A DNA stretch of 64,000 nt from Streptomyces camponoticapitis (GTDB lineage Bacteria > Actinomycetota > Actinomycetes > Streptomycetales > Streptomycetaceae): contig NZ_BMMV01000003.1 in NCBI RefSeq assembly GCF_014646115.1, forward strand, positions 62,001 through 126,000, written 5' to 3'. Shown piece after piece: positions 7,731 through 16,313 of this stretch. How positions within the stretch are numbered: position 1 is the first letter of the stretch; every line of letters starts with the position of its first letter. Made by a program: the position numbers and the translations under genes. A model generated the notes under the pieces. It searched no databases. It saw only the letters and a program-made list of their open reading frames with translations, and had not been told where the DNA came from.

Positions 7731-9875
7731 ATGCGCACCGAGGAGGTACTGGCCGCGATCGCGACCGGTCTGTGGCGCTGGGACAACGCGGCCGGGTACG
7801 TCACTCTCGACGCGGAGGCGGCTCGGCTCTTCGGCCTGCCCGCCGAGCCCACGGTCCTCAGCGAGGCGGCCATGCGCGCGCGCCTGCATCCGGTCGACTG
7901 GGCGGAGAGCTACGGCATCGTGCGCCTCGCGGTCGCCGACGGGACGCTCGCCGAGAACCAGGTGCGGATCGTGGGCGAGGACGGGGAGGTGATCCGTACC
8001 ATCAGGTCCCGCTCGAAGCCGCTGGTCACCAACCACGAGTACGGCGACGACTACGAGCTGATCGGGACCGTTCAGGAGATCGTCGAGCCCCATGCGGGCG
8101 CGCTGACCGGGCAGAGCCCCGTCGCCGGCGACTGGCGGCGCTCCCGCGAGGCGTTCCTGCTCGACGCGGGCCGGGCGCTCGCCGAGGCGCGCTCCACGGC
8201 CGAGGTGCTGCGGGTCGCGGCGTCGCTGTCCATGCCGGGCTTCTCCCCCGACGGGCTCGCCGTCTTCGGCATCGAGGGCGAGCATCTGACGATCATCGGA
8301 CACCACGGGCACCCGGACGGCGCGGAGGGGCCCTTCACGGACATGTCCGTGAACACGGACTACCCGGCGGCCGAGGTCGTGCGGACCGGCCGGGCCATCT
8401 ATCTGCCGACGCCCAAGGACTACCAGGACCGCTACCCGGCGACCTGGCCGCTGGTGCAGGGCTTCGGCCGCCGTTCCTGGGCCTTCGTGCCGCTGATCGT
8501 CGCCGGGCGCACGATGGGCGCCTGGATGGCGGCCTTCAAGAACCCGGTGACGTTCACGCCCGACGAGCGGTCCGTGCTGACGACGGTCGCCAGGATGCTC
8601 GGGCAGGCGCTGGTACGCGCGGACGCGGCGGAGACGGAGCGCGAGGTGTCGCTGGGGCTCCAGCGCTCGATGATGCCGACGCTGGGGCCGGACATCCCGG
8701 GGATGAGCGTGGCCGCGCGCTATGTGCCGACGGGCGGCGGGCTCCAGGTGGGCGGCGACTGGTACGACATGATCCCGCTGCCGGGCGGCCGGAAGGTGGC
8801 CCTGGTCATCGGGGACGTCCAGGGGCACGACGTACGGGCGGCGGGCCTGATGGGACAGCTGCGGATCGCCCTGCGCGCGTACGCCGCCGAGGGGCACCGC
8901 CCGGACGCCGTACTGGCGCGGGCCTCACGCTTTCTGCACGGCATGTACGAGTTCTCGGTCCCGCACGGCCTCACCGACCCCGACGAGGACGAGGAGGACG
9001 AGGACACCGCGTTCGGCCTGGCGCGCTTCGCGACGTGTCTGTACATGGAGGTCGACCCGGACTCCGGGACGCTCGACATCGCGCGGGCCGGGCATCCCGA
9101 CCCGGTGATCCGGTCGGTGGACGGCACGGCCATCATCCGGCAGACGGCGGGCGGGCTGCCGCTGGGCATCGAGGCGGACTCGAACTACCCGACGACCCGG
9201 GTGGTCCTGGAGCCCGGCGACACGATGATGCTCTGCACCGACGGGCTGATCGAGACCGGCGGGCACGACATGCTGAGCGGCTGGACGCGGCTGCGGCCCG
9301 TGCTGGAGAGCAACACGGGCGCGTCGCTGGAGAAGCTCGCGGACGCGCTGGTCGAGGCGGTCCACGGCCCCGGCTCCCACTACACGACGGGTCCGCTCGC
9401 GGACCGCCGCGAGGACGACATCGCGCTGATGCTGCTCTCGCGGGACAGCACGACCGCGGTACCGCCGCGGCCGCACCCGCGCCGTACGGTGCTGACGATC
9501 TCCCAGGCCGAACCCGAGCAGGTCGCCGCCGCGCGAGGGCAGTTGAAGCAGCTGCTGCACGACTGGCGGGACGAGGAGCAGGTCGACTCGGCCGTACTGA
9601 TGCTCTCCGAGATGGCCACCAACGTGCTCGTCCACACGGACGGCGACGCGGTGCTGATCGCGGAGGCGGCGGGGGAGCGGGGCAGACGCCGCCTCCGTGT
9701 GGAGGTCGCGGACGCGAGCGACGAACTCCCCCACAAGCGCAAGCCCGGCGAACTGGCGTCGAGCGGCCGGGGACTGGTGCTGATGGAGATGCTGGCGGAC
9801 GCGTGGGGGGTGGACCCGCGGGGTGAGGGCAAGTCGATCTGGTTCGAGATCTACGAGGAGGGCGACGCGGACTGA
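7731..9875 (+). CDS. PAS-GAF-SpoIIE (PP2C) phosphatase with C-terminal HATPase domain
   Basis: This 714-residue cytoplasmic signalling protein reverses phosphorylation, probably on an anti-sigma antagonist. It has a PAS/PAC-like domain (about 1-120), a GAF domain (about 135-300), a PP2C/SpoIIE domain (about 305-550; metal-binding Asp in VGGDWYDM and GDVQGHD) and an RsbW-like HATPase domain (about 580-710; N-box SEMATNVLVHT, G-box SSGRGLVL). The phosphatase and kinase-like halves in one chain are typical of the many Streptomyces partner-switching regulators. A TTGACA lies at 7689-7694, but no well-spaced -10 box follows it. No sigma factor or STAS partner gene is adjacent. Confidence 0.9.
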   Translation: MRTEEVLAAIATGLWRWDNAAGYVTLDAEAARLFGLPAEPTVLSEAAMRARLHPVDWAESYGIVRLAVADGTLAENQVRIVGEDGEVIRTIRSRSKPLVTNHEYGDDYELIGTVQEIVEPHAGALTGQSPVAGDWRRSREAFLLDAGRALAEARSTAEVLRVAASLSMPGFSPDGLAVFGIEGEHLTIIGHHGHPDGAEGPFTDMSVNTDYPAAEVVRTGRAIYLPTPKDYQDRYPATWPLVQGFGRRSWAFVPLIVAGRTMGAWMAAFKNPVTFTPDERSVLTTVARMLGQALVRADAAETEREVSLGLQRSMMPTLGPDIPGMSVAARYVPTGGGLQVGGDWYDMIPLPGGRKVALVIGDVQGHDVRAAGLMGQLRIALRAYAAEGHRPDAVLARASRFLHGMYEFSVPHGLTDPDEDEEDEDTAFGLARFATCLYMEVDPDSGTLDIARAGHPDPVIRSVDGTAIIRQTAGGLPLGIEADSNYPTTRVVLEPGDTMMLCTDGLIETGGHDMLSGWTRLRPVLESNTGASLEKLADALVEAVHGPGSHYTTGPLADRREDDIALMLLSRDSTTAVPPRPHPRRTVLTISQAEPEQVAAARGQLKQLLHDWRDEEQVDSAVLMLSEMATNVLVHTDGDAVLIAEAAGERGRRRLRVEVADASDELPHKRKPGELASSGRGLVLMEMLADAWGVDPRGEGKSIWFEIYEEGDAD

Positions 9876-9901
9876 CCCCGGTCACACCGGCGCGGGTCCC
9901 G

Positions 9902-11032
9902 TCATGTGCTGCCCGCCTCGTACCTTTCGCGGATCTCCGCCAGGACTCCGAACGCCGCCGCCGTCAGCGGGACCGCCAGCAGCGTTCCCAGGATTCCCGC
10001 CACGCTCGCGCCCGCCGTGATCGCCAGCATCACCACCGCCGGATGCATCTGGACCGTACGGCTCTGGATCACCGGCTGGAGCACATGGCCCTCCAGGACC
10101 TGGACGGCGAGGACGACCCCGAGCGCCCACAGCGCGATCGCCACGCCCCGGTCGGCGAGCGCGACGAGCACCGCGACCGCGCCGGTCAGGAACGCGCCCA
10201 GGTAGGGGATGTACGCCCCCACGAACACCAGCGCGCCGAGACCGACCGCCCCCGGCACGCGCAGGATCAGCAGGCCCGCGGTGATGCAGATGGCGTCGAT
10301 GAGCGCGATGAAGGTCGTCCCGCGCATGAAGCCCTCGACGGCCCCGTACGCCCGCCGCGCCATCGCCTCCACGACGTCGCCGGTACGGCGCGGGGCGACC
10401 GAGCGCAGCGCGCCGGCGACCCGGTCGGAGTCCTTGAGGAAGAAGAAGATCAACAGCAGTGCGAGGACGGCGGTGGCGATCAGCTCGCCCACGACGCTGA
10501 GCCCGCTGATCACGCCGGAGGCGGCCGTACCGCCGAACTTGCCCAGCAGATCCTTCGCGTTCGACGCCACATCGTGGAGCGACGTCCCCGCCACCCCGAA
10601 CTGGTCGCTGAGATCGCGCCCGGCCTGCTTGAGCGAGTCGACGATCTGGTCGCCGGTCTCGATGAGGGCGGTGACGACGACGTATCCGGCGCCGCCGACG
10701 ACCCCGACCACGGCCAGGCAGGTCAGCCCGGCGGCCAGGGACTTGGGCAGTCCCATGGCGACCAGTCGCCGGTGGAGAGGGCCGAGGAGCGCGGTCCCGA
10801 GAATCGCGAGCAGTACGGGGGTGACGGCCGTCTGGAAGGTGACGACGAGCCACACCCCGACGGCGACGACACCGGCGACGAGCAGCACGACGGCGCACCA
10901 GGCACCCACCCGCCAGACCTCGGGGGGCAGCACGCCGGGCGGGCCCCCGCGCGAGTTCTCCATCCGCCCACCCGACCACGCCGTCCGGGCGGCTGCCCCG
11001 CCGACGGGGCCGGGTGGGTGACGGAGTGTCAC
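9902..11032 (-). CDS. AI-2E transporter family (PerM/DUF20) membrane protein
   Basis: This 376-residue integral membrane protein has about eight helices, starting at VWRVGAWCAVVLLVAGVVAVGVWL and ending at AAFGVLAEIRERYEAGST. The family motif PYLGAFL and the EGHVLQPVIQSRTVQMHPAVV segment near the C-terminus mark the PerM/TqsA group. Members have been linked to AI-2 export or Na+/H+ exchange, and the substrate here is unknown. GTG at 11032 lies 10 bp after the pirin stop, so coupling is likely; an ATG at 10963 (MENSRGG) is an alternative start. It is convergent with the phosphatase gene. Confidence 0.87.
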   Translation of the reverse strand: MTLRHPPGPVGGAAARTAWSGGRMENSRGGPPGVLPPEVWRVGAWCAVVLLVAGVVAVGVWLVVTFQTAVTPVLLAILGTALLGPLHRRLVAMGLPKSLAAGLTCLAVVGVVGGAGYVVVTALIETGDQIVDSLKQAGRDLSDQFGVAGTSLHDVASNAKDLLGKFGGTAASGVISGLSVVGELIATAVLALLLIFFFLKDSDRVAGALRSVAPRRTGDVVEAMARRAYGAVEGFMRGTTFIALIDAICITAGLLILRVPGAVGLGALVFVGAYIPYLGAFLTGAVAVLVALADRGVAIALWALGVVLAVQVLEGHVLQPVIQSRTVQMHPAVVMLAITAGASVAGILGTLLAVPLTAAAFGVLAEIRERYEAGST

Positions 11033-11042
11033 TCACAGGTGC

Positions 11043-11835
11043 TTACACGGCGTCCGCGGGCACCGTGCCCAGCCGGCCGGACTGGAAGTCCTCGAAGGCC
11101 TGCTTCAGCTCGGCGTGACTGTTCATCACGAACGGACCGTAGTGCGCCATCGGCTCCCGGATCGGCCTGCCGCCCAGCAGGACGACCTCCAGGTCCGGCG
11201 TGTTCGAGTCCTGGGACTCGTCCGCGCGGACCGTCAGTGACGACCCGGCGCCGAAGACCGCCGTCTGGCCCATGTGCACGGGCCGCCGGTCGGGACCGGC
11301 CGCGCCGCGCCCGGCCAGGACGTACGCGAGACCGTTGAAGTCCTCGCGCCAGGGCAGCGTGACCTCGGCACCCGGCCGCAGCGTCGCGTGGATCATCGTG
11401 ATCGGCGTGTGCGTGATGCCCGGGCCCTCGTGCCCGTCCAGCGAGCCGGCGATCACGCGCAGCAGCGCGCCGCCGTCGTGCGAGGTCAGGAGCTGGACCT
11501 GGCCGCCGCGGATGTCCTGGTAGCGCGGGTCCATCATCTTGTCGGCCGCGGGCAGGTTCACCCAGAGCTGGAGGCCGTGGAAGAGACCGCCGGACATCAC
11601 GAGCGACTCCGGCGGCGCCTCGATGTGCAGCAGGCCGGAGCCCGCCGTCATCCACTGCGTGTCACCGTTGCGGATCGTGCCGCCGCCACCGTTGCTGTCC
11701 TGGTGGATGAAGGTGCCGTCGATCAGGTACGCCACCGGGTGCGGTGGACACGGCGAGCACCGGCCGGGCGACGGCGTCGGCGGCCGCCGTGACACGGGGA
11801 AGGGTGAGTGGGTTTTCGACGGTCACAGCGGGCAT
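11043..11835 (-). pseudogene. Pirin-like gene broken by an internal frameshifting deletion
   Basis: The ATG at 11835, behind a strong GAGGAGG, opens a normal pirin N-terminus (MPAVTVENPLTLP to LAVSTAP, 33 residues). At about 11735 that frame passes into nonsense. The pirin reading continues in another frame as VAYLIDGTFIHQDSNGGGG down to the TAA at 11043. Together the parts give about 263 residues, while pirins are usually near 320. Missing is the segment that carries the cupin metal-ligand motif HPHRGFET, while the later LLHIEAP region is present. The missing length must be about 170 bp and not a multiple of three. The C-terminal part is open from a GTG at 11795 but has no credible start, so a dead or truncated product is expected. 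Confidence 0.8.
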
Positions 11836-11954
11836 TGGGGGCCTCCTCGGCTTCTGGCTCCAATTTAGTTGAACGGTGAACATCTGACAAGGCAGCGGGT
11901 ATTCCCGGCGCGTGTCACGCGCGTCACGTCGAGAGATCCGGCCCCGGCCGTGGC

Positions 11955-12047
11955 TCAGCCGTACATCCGGCAGCGGTGCGTCCGCGGCCCGCGCGACCGT
12001 TCAGCCGTGCGTCCGCGGGCCGTGCGACGGCTCAGCCGTACATCCGC
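11955..12047. repeat. 31-bp tandem repeat overlapping the 3' end of the SseB-like gene
   Basis: TCAGCCGTGCGTCCG at 12001 starts a 31-bp unit (12001-12031). A diverged copy covers 11970-12000. The 15-mer TCAGCCGTACATCCG occurs both at 11955-11969 and at 12032-12046, where it encodes the last codons and stop of the SseB-like gene. The array looks like slippage duplication of the gene's end, placed between that stop and the pirin promoter. Confidence 0.7.
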
Positions 12048-12496
12048 CGCATCGCGAAGTCCACCATCTGCTCCACGGCCTTCGCGTCGAACACCATCCG
12101 GTGCTCGCCCTCCATGTCGATCACGAAGCCGTACCCCGTCGGCAGCAGATCGATCACCTCGGCACCCGTGATCACGAAGTACTTCGACTCCTTGCCCGCG
12201 TACCGGCGCAGCTCCTTGAGCGTGCTGAACATCGGGATGACCGGCTGCTGGGTGTTGTGCAGCGCCAGGAAGCCGGGGTTGTCACCGCGCGGGCAGTAGA
12301 CCTTCGACGTCGCGAAGATCTGCTGGAAGTCCTCGGCGGAGAGCGATCCGGTCGTGAACGCCCGCACCGCGTCCGCCAGCGAGGGAGGGGACGGCTCGGG
12401 GTACAGCGGCTGCTCCCCGTATCCGCCGCCGCCCATCGGCTGCTGCGGGGGTGCGTACTGCTGCTGAGGGCCAGCGTTCTGGTCGTAGCCGTACAT
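12032..12496 (-). CDS. SseB-family protein
   Basis: This 154-residue cytoplasmic protein has an N-terminal Gln/Gly/Pro-rich tail (MYGYDQNAGPQQQYAPP) and an SseB-type domain from about residue 40 (LADAVRAFTTGSLSAEDFQQIF, PVIPMFSTLKELRRYAG, LLPTGYGFVIDMEGEHRMVF). The ATG at 12496 gives MYGYDQ; the frame is open a further 150 bp upstream, but that part looks non-coding. The biochemical role of these proteins in actinobacteria is not known; SseB itself was named in E. coli next to rhodanese. The last residues RRMYG and stop are duplicated downstream as the 31-bp repeat. Confidence 0.8.
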   Translation of the reverse strand: MYGYDQNAGPQQQYAPPQQPMGGGGYGEQPLYPEPSPPSLADAVRAFTTGSLSAEDFQQIFATSKVYCPRGDNPGFLALHNTQQPVIPMFSTLKELRRYAGKESKYFVITGAEVIDLLPTGYGFVIDMEGEHRMVFDAKAVEQMVDFAMRRMYG

Positions 12497-12669
12497 GGGG
12501 CCAAGACTACTGAGGAAAGGCCCGCCGATGGGCCGCATGGGCTCCTCGTCGTCCTCGTCACAGATGTCCGGTAGGGGTTGCATCTTATTACCGGCGGGTA
12601 GCATCATCGGAGCCACTACTGATACGCGTACGAGGAATCCGCCTCCCAACCGCTTACGGAGCCGTCGCC

Positions 12670-14496
12670 ATGGGGCACTACAAGTCGAATCTCCGCGACA
12701 TCGAGTTCAACCTCTTCGAGGTCCTCGGGCGCGACAAGCTGTACGGCTCGGGTCCGTTCGCGGAGATGGACGTCGAGACAGCCAAGACGATTCTCGCCGA
12801 GGTCACCAAGCTCGCCGAGTCCGAGCTGGCCGCCTCCTACGCCGACGCGGACCGCAATCCCCCCGTCTTCGACCCGGAGACCAACACCGCTCCCGTGCCC
12901 GCCTCCTTCAAGAAGAGCTACCAGGCCTTCATGGACTCGGAGTACTGGCGTCTCGGCCTGCCCGAGGAGATCGGCGGCACCACCTCGCCCCGCTCCCTGA
13001 TCTGGGCGTACGCGGAGCTGCTGCTCGGCGCCAACCCGGCGATCTGGATGTACACCTCGGGCCCGGCCTTCGCCGGCATCCTCTTCCAGGAGGGCAACGA
13101 GGCGCAGAAGAAGATCGCCGAGATCGCCGTCGAGAAGCAGTGGGGCTCCACGATGGTGCTCACCGAGCCCGACGCGGGTTCGGACGTGGGCGCGGGCCGG
13201 ACGAAGGCCGTCCAGCAGGAGGACGGCTCCTGGCACATCGAGGGCGTGAAGCGCTTCATCACCTCCGGCGAGCACGACATGTCGGACAACATCCTTCATT
13301 ACGTGCTGGCCCGCCCCGAGGGCGCGGGACCCGGCACCAAGGGCCTGTCCCTCTTCCTCGTACCGAAGTACGAGTTCGACTGGGAGACCGGCGAGCTGGG
13401 CGAGCGCAACGGTGTGTACGCGACGAACGTCGAGCACAAGATGGGCCTCAAGGCGTCGAACACGTGCGAGCTGACCTTCGGCGACCGGCACCCCGCCAAG
13501 GGCTGGCTGATCGGTGACAAGCACGAGGGCATCCGCCAGATGTTCATGATCATCGAGTTCGCCCGGATGATGGTCGGCACGAAGGCCATCGCCGCGCTCT
13601 CGACGGGCTATCTGAACGCGCTGGAGTACGCGAAGGAGCGCGTCCAGGGCCCGGACCTCTCGCAGTTCATGGACAAGAGCGCGCCCAAGGTCACCATCAC
13701 GCACCACCCCGACGTACGCCGCTCGCTGATGACGCAGAAGGCGTACGCCGAGGGCATGCGCGCGCTCGTGCTCTACACCGCATCCCTCCAGGACGAGATC
13801 GCCAAGAAGGAGGCGGAGGGCGAGGACGTCAAGGCGGACCACGCGCTCAACGACCTGCTGCTGCCGATCGTGAAGGGCTACGGCTCCGAGAAGTCGTACG
13901 AGCAGCTGGCCCAGTCGCTCCAGACGCTCGGCGGCTCCGGGTATCTCCAGGAGTACCCGGTCGAGCAGTACATCCGGGACGCCAAGATCGACACTCTTTA
14001 CGAGGGCACCACCGCCATCCAGGGCCAGGACTTCTTCTTCCGGAAGATCGTCCGGGACCAGGGGCAGGCGCTGAACGCGCTGTCCGAGGAGATCAAGCAG
14101 TTCCTCGCCGTCGGGACGGGGGGCGCGGAGCTGGCGCCGGCCCGTGACGCGCTCGCCAAGGCCGCCGTGGACCTGGAGGCGATCGTCGGCAGGATGCTGA
14201 CCGATCTCTCCGCCACCGCCGAGGACGTCAAGAACATCTACAAGGTGGGCCTCAACACCACCCGTCTGCTGATGGCCTCGGGCGATGTCGTCGTCGGCTA
14301 TCTGCTGCTGCGCGGTGCGGCGGTGGCCGTGGAGAAGCTGGAGACGGCGTCCGCGAAGGACGTGCCCTTCTACCAGGGCAAGATCGCGGCGGCGAAGTTC
14401 TTCGCGGCGAGCGTCCTGCCGGGGGTCTCGGTGGAGCGCGCGGTCGCCGAGTCGGTCGACAACTCGCTGATGGAGCTGGACGAAGCCGCTTTCTGA
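12670..14496 (+). CDS. Acyl-CoA dehydrogenase, long form
   Basis: This FAD-dependent acyl-CoA dehydrogenase has 608 residues, longer than the usual 380-400, with an extra C-terminal helical domain (about 470-600) like the AcdB/FadE group. The N-terminal helical domain is followed by the FAD/substrate signature [19 protein letters not shown] (about 160-180), [10 protein letters not shown] and the catalytic Glu region [15 protein letters not shown] (about 440-455). It would form the 2,3-double bond in fatty acyl-CoA. The ATG at 12670 gives [20 protein letters not shown], the family N-terminus. It is monocistronic, divergent from the SseB-like gene and followed by a hairpin. Confidence 0.93.
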   Translation: MGHYKSNLRDIEFNLFEVLGRDKLYGSGPFAEMDVETAKTILAEVTKLAESELAASYADADRNPPVFDPETNTAPVPASFKKSYQAFMDSEYWRLGLPEEIGGTTSPRSLIWAYAELLLGANPAIWMYTSGPAFAGILFQEGNEAQKKIAEIAVEKQWGSTMVLTEPDAGSDVGAGRTKAVQQEDGSWHIEGVKRFITSGEHDMSDNILHYVLARPEGAGPGTKGLSLFLVPKYEFDWETGELGERNGVYATNVEHKMGLKASNTCELTFGDRHPAKGWLIGDKHEGIRQMFMIIEFARMMVGTKAIAALSTGYLNALEYAKERVQGPDLSQFMDKSAPKVTITHHPDVRRSLMTQKAYAEGMRALVLYTASLQDEIAKKEAEGEDVKADHALNDLLLPIVKGYGSEKSYEQLAQSLQTLGGSGYLQEYPVEQYIRDAKIDTLYEGTTAIQGQDFFFRKIVRDQGQALNALSEEIKQFLAVGTGGAELAPARDALAKAAVDLEAIVGRMLTDLSATAEDVKNIYKVGLNTTRLLMASGDVVVGYLLLRGAAVAVEKLETASAKDVPFYQGKIAAAKFFAASVLPGVSVERAVAESVDNSLMELDEAAF

Positions 14497-14518
14497 CGCG
14501 GGGAGCGGGTCTTCTTCG

Positions 14519-14557
14519 ATCGCCGGACGGGCCGATGACGGCCTGTCCGGCGATTTC
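14519..14557 (+). terminator. Hairpin after acyl-CoA dehydrogenase gene
   Basis: The arms ATCGCCGGAC (14519-14528) and GTCCGGCGAT (14545-14554) pair perfectly and are followed by TTC. The hairpin resembles the one after metG. Confidence 0.7.
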
Positions 14558-14680
14558 GCTGTCCGGTCCGGAGTGTCCGGTCGGGAGTTCCTCGCGGCAC
14601 CGACGATTTCCGTGTACGGGACAGGCATGGTCCGCCGTCCGGGTCCGAGGCGCCGGCGGCCGTCTCGTTATGGTGATCCC

Positions 14681-15985
14681 ATGAGCAGATCCGCCCGCTT
14701 CGACCGCGGCCACACCGACGACCTGATGACCTTCCTCGCCACCAGCCCCACGCCGTACCACGCGGTGGCGAGCGCGGCCGAGCGCCTGGAGAAGGCCGGT
14801 TTCCGGCAGGTCCGGGAGACGGACGCGTGGGAGGGGACCACCGGCGGCAAGTACATCCTGCGCGGCGGGGCGCTCATCGCCTGGTACGTCCCGGAGGGGG
14901 CCGAGCCGCACACGCCGTTCCGGATCGTCGGCGCGCACACGGACTCCCCCAACCTGCGGGTGAAGCCGATCCCGGACACCGGTGCGTACGGCTGGCGGCA
15001 GGTCGCCGTCGAGGTGTACGGCGGGCCGCTGCTCAACACCTGGCTCGACCGGGACCTCGGGCTGGCCGGCCGTCTCTCCCTGCGGGACGGCAGCCACCGG
15101 CTCGTCAACGTGGACCGGCCGCTGATGCGCGTGCCGCAGCTCGCCGTACATCTGGACCGCGGCGTCAACACCGACGGTCTGAAGCTCAACCCGCAGCGGC
15201 ACATGCAGCCGATCTGGGGTCTCGGCGAGGTCGAGGAGGGCGATCTGATCCGCTTCGTCGCCGAGGAGGCCGGGGTCGAGGCGTCGGACATCACCGGCTG
15301 GGACCTGATGCCGCACTCCGTCGAGCCGCCCGCCTACCTCGGGCGCGACCGCGAACTGGTGGCCGGGCCGCGGATGGACAACCTGCTGTCGGTGCACGCC
15401 GGTACGGCCGCGCTGGCCGCCGTCGCGGGGTCCGCCGATTCGGGCGCGGGGCTGCCGTACATCCCGGTCCTCGCCGCCTTCGACCACGAGGAGAGCGGCT
15501 CGCAGTCGGACACCGGCGCCGACGGGCCCCTGCTGGGGACGGTGATGGAGCGCTCGGTACTGTCGCGCGGCGGTTCGTACGAGGACCGGGCGCGGGCCCT
15601 GGCCGGCACGGTCTGCCTCTCCTCCGACACCGGGCACGCCGTGCACCCCAACTACCCGGAGCGGCACGACCCGACGCACCACCCGCGTGCCAACGGCGGC
15701 CCGATCCTCAAGGTCAACGTCAACATGCGGTACGCCACGGACGGCGGCGGGCGCGCGGTGTTCGCGGCGGCGTGCGAGCGGGCGGGCGTGCCGTGGCAGA
15801 CGTTCGTCTCGAACAACTCGATGCCCTGCGGCACGACGATCGGGCCGATCACCGCGGCCCGGCACGGCATCAAGACGGTCGACATCGGGGCGGCGATCGT
15901 CTCGATGCACAGCGCGCGCGAACTGTGCGGCGCGGACGACCCGTTCCTGCTGGCGAACGCGCTGGCGGCGTTCCTGGAAGGCTGA
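14681..15985 (+). CDS. M18 family aminopeptidase
   Basis: This 434-residue cytosolic di-zinc aminopeptidase removes N-terminal (often acidic) residues from peptides. Metal and catalytic residues lie in IVGAHTDSPNLRVKP (about 85), PRMDNLLSVHAG, AFDHEESGSQS (Glu pair) and DTGHAVHPNYPERHDP, with the final His in AIVSMHSARELCG. The order matches yeast aminopeptidase I/DAP-type M18 enzymes. ATG at 14681 gives MSRSARFDRGHTDDLMTFL; an upstream in-frame extension to 14573 lacks family sequence. It is followed by a small membrane-protein gene after 88 bp. Confidence 0.93.
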   Translation: MSRSARFDRGHTDDLMTFLATSPTPYHAVASAAERLEKAGFRQVRETDAWEGTTGGKYILRGGALIAWYVPEGAEPHTPFRIVGAHTDSPNLRVKPIPDTGAYGWRQVAVEVYGGPLLNTWLDRDLGLAGRLSLRDGSHRLVNVDRPLMRVPQLAVHLDRGVNTDGLKLNPQRHMQPIWGLGEVEEGDLIRFVAEEAGVEASDITGWDLMPHSVEPPAYLGRDRELVAGPRMDNLLSVHAGTAALAAVAGSADSGAGLPYIPVLAAFDHEESGSQSDTGADGPLLGTVMERSVLSRGGSYEDRARALAGTVCLSSDTGHAVHPNYPERHDPTHHPRANGGPILKVNVNMRYATDGGGRAVFAAACERAGVPWQTFVSNNSMPCGTTIGPITAARHGIKTVDIGAAIVSMHSARELCGADDPFLLANALAAFLEG

Positions 15986-16073
15986 ATTCCCCTCTTCTGC
16001 ATGGGTGTTCCCGGGCCGGGTACCCGCATAACGGCCCGGGAATGGCCACCACTCGTAACAGGAGGCGGGATTC

Positions 16074-16283
16074 ATGGGCATTGGCGGATGCATCGCACTC
16101 ATCGCGGTGGGGGCGATCCTCACCTTCGCGACGGACTGGGAGGCCGAGAGCGTCAATCTCGACCTGGTCGGGGTGATCCTCATGGCGGTCGGCCTCATCG
16201 GCATCGCGACGTTCACCAGCATCGCGAAGCGCCGGCGGGCGGTCGTACAACGGCCGACGGTCATCGAACGCGACCACCGGTAG
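16074..16283 (+). CDS. Small two-helix membrane protein (DUF6458-like)
   Basis: This 69-residue protein has two transmembrane helices, about residues 3-19 (IGGCIALIAVGAILTFA) and 28-48 (LDLVGVILMAVGLIGIATFT), joined by an acidic loop, and ends in a basic tail. GGAGGCGGG lies just before the ATG at 16074. Such proteins are common in actinobacteria and have no known function. It is convergent with the NHL/thioredoxin gene. Confidence 0.8.
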   Translation: MGIGGCIALIAVGAILTFATDWEAESVNLDLVGVILMAVGLIGIATFTSIAKRRRAVVQRPTVIERDHR

Positions 16284-16313
16284 GCGGCATCGGCCCCGCG
16301 AGCCCGCCGAGCT

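Noticed and set aside
6206-9826. Open frame of over 1,200 codons on the plus strand across aspS and the phosphatase gene
   Set aside because: It lies over two clear genes in other frames and its translation is Arg/Gly/Ala-rich without any known domain.
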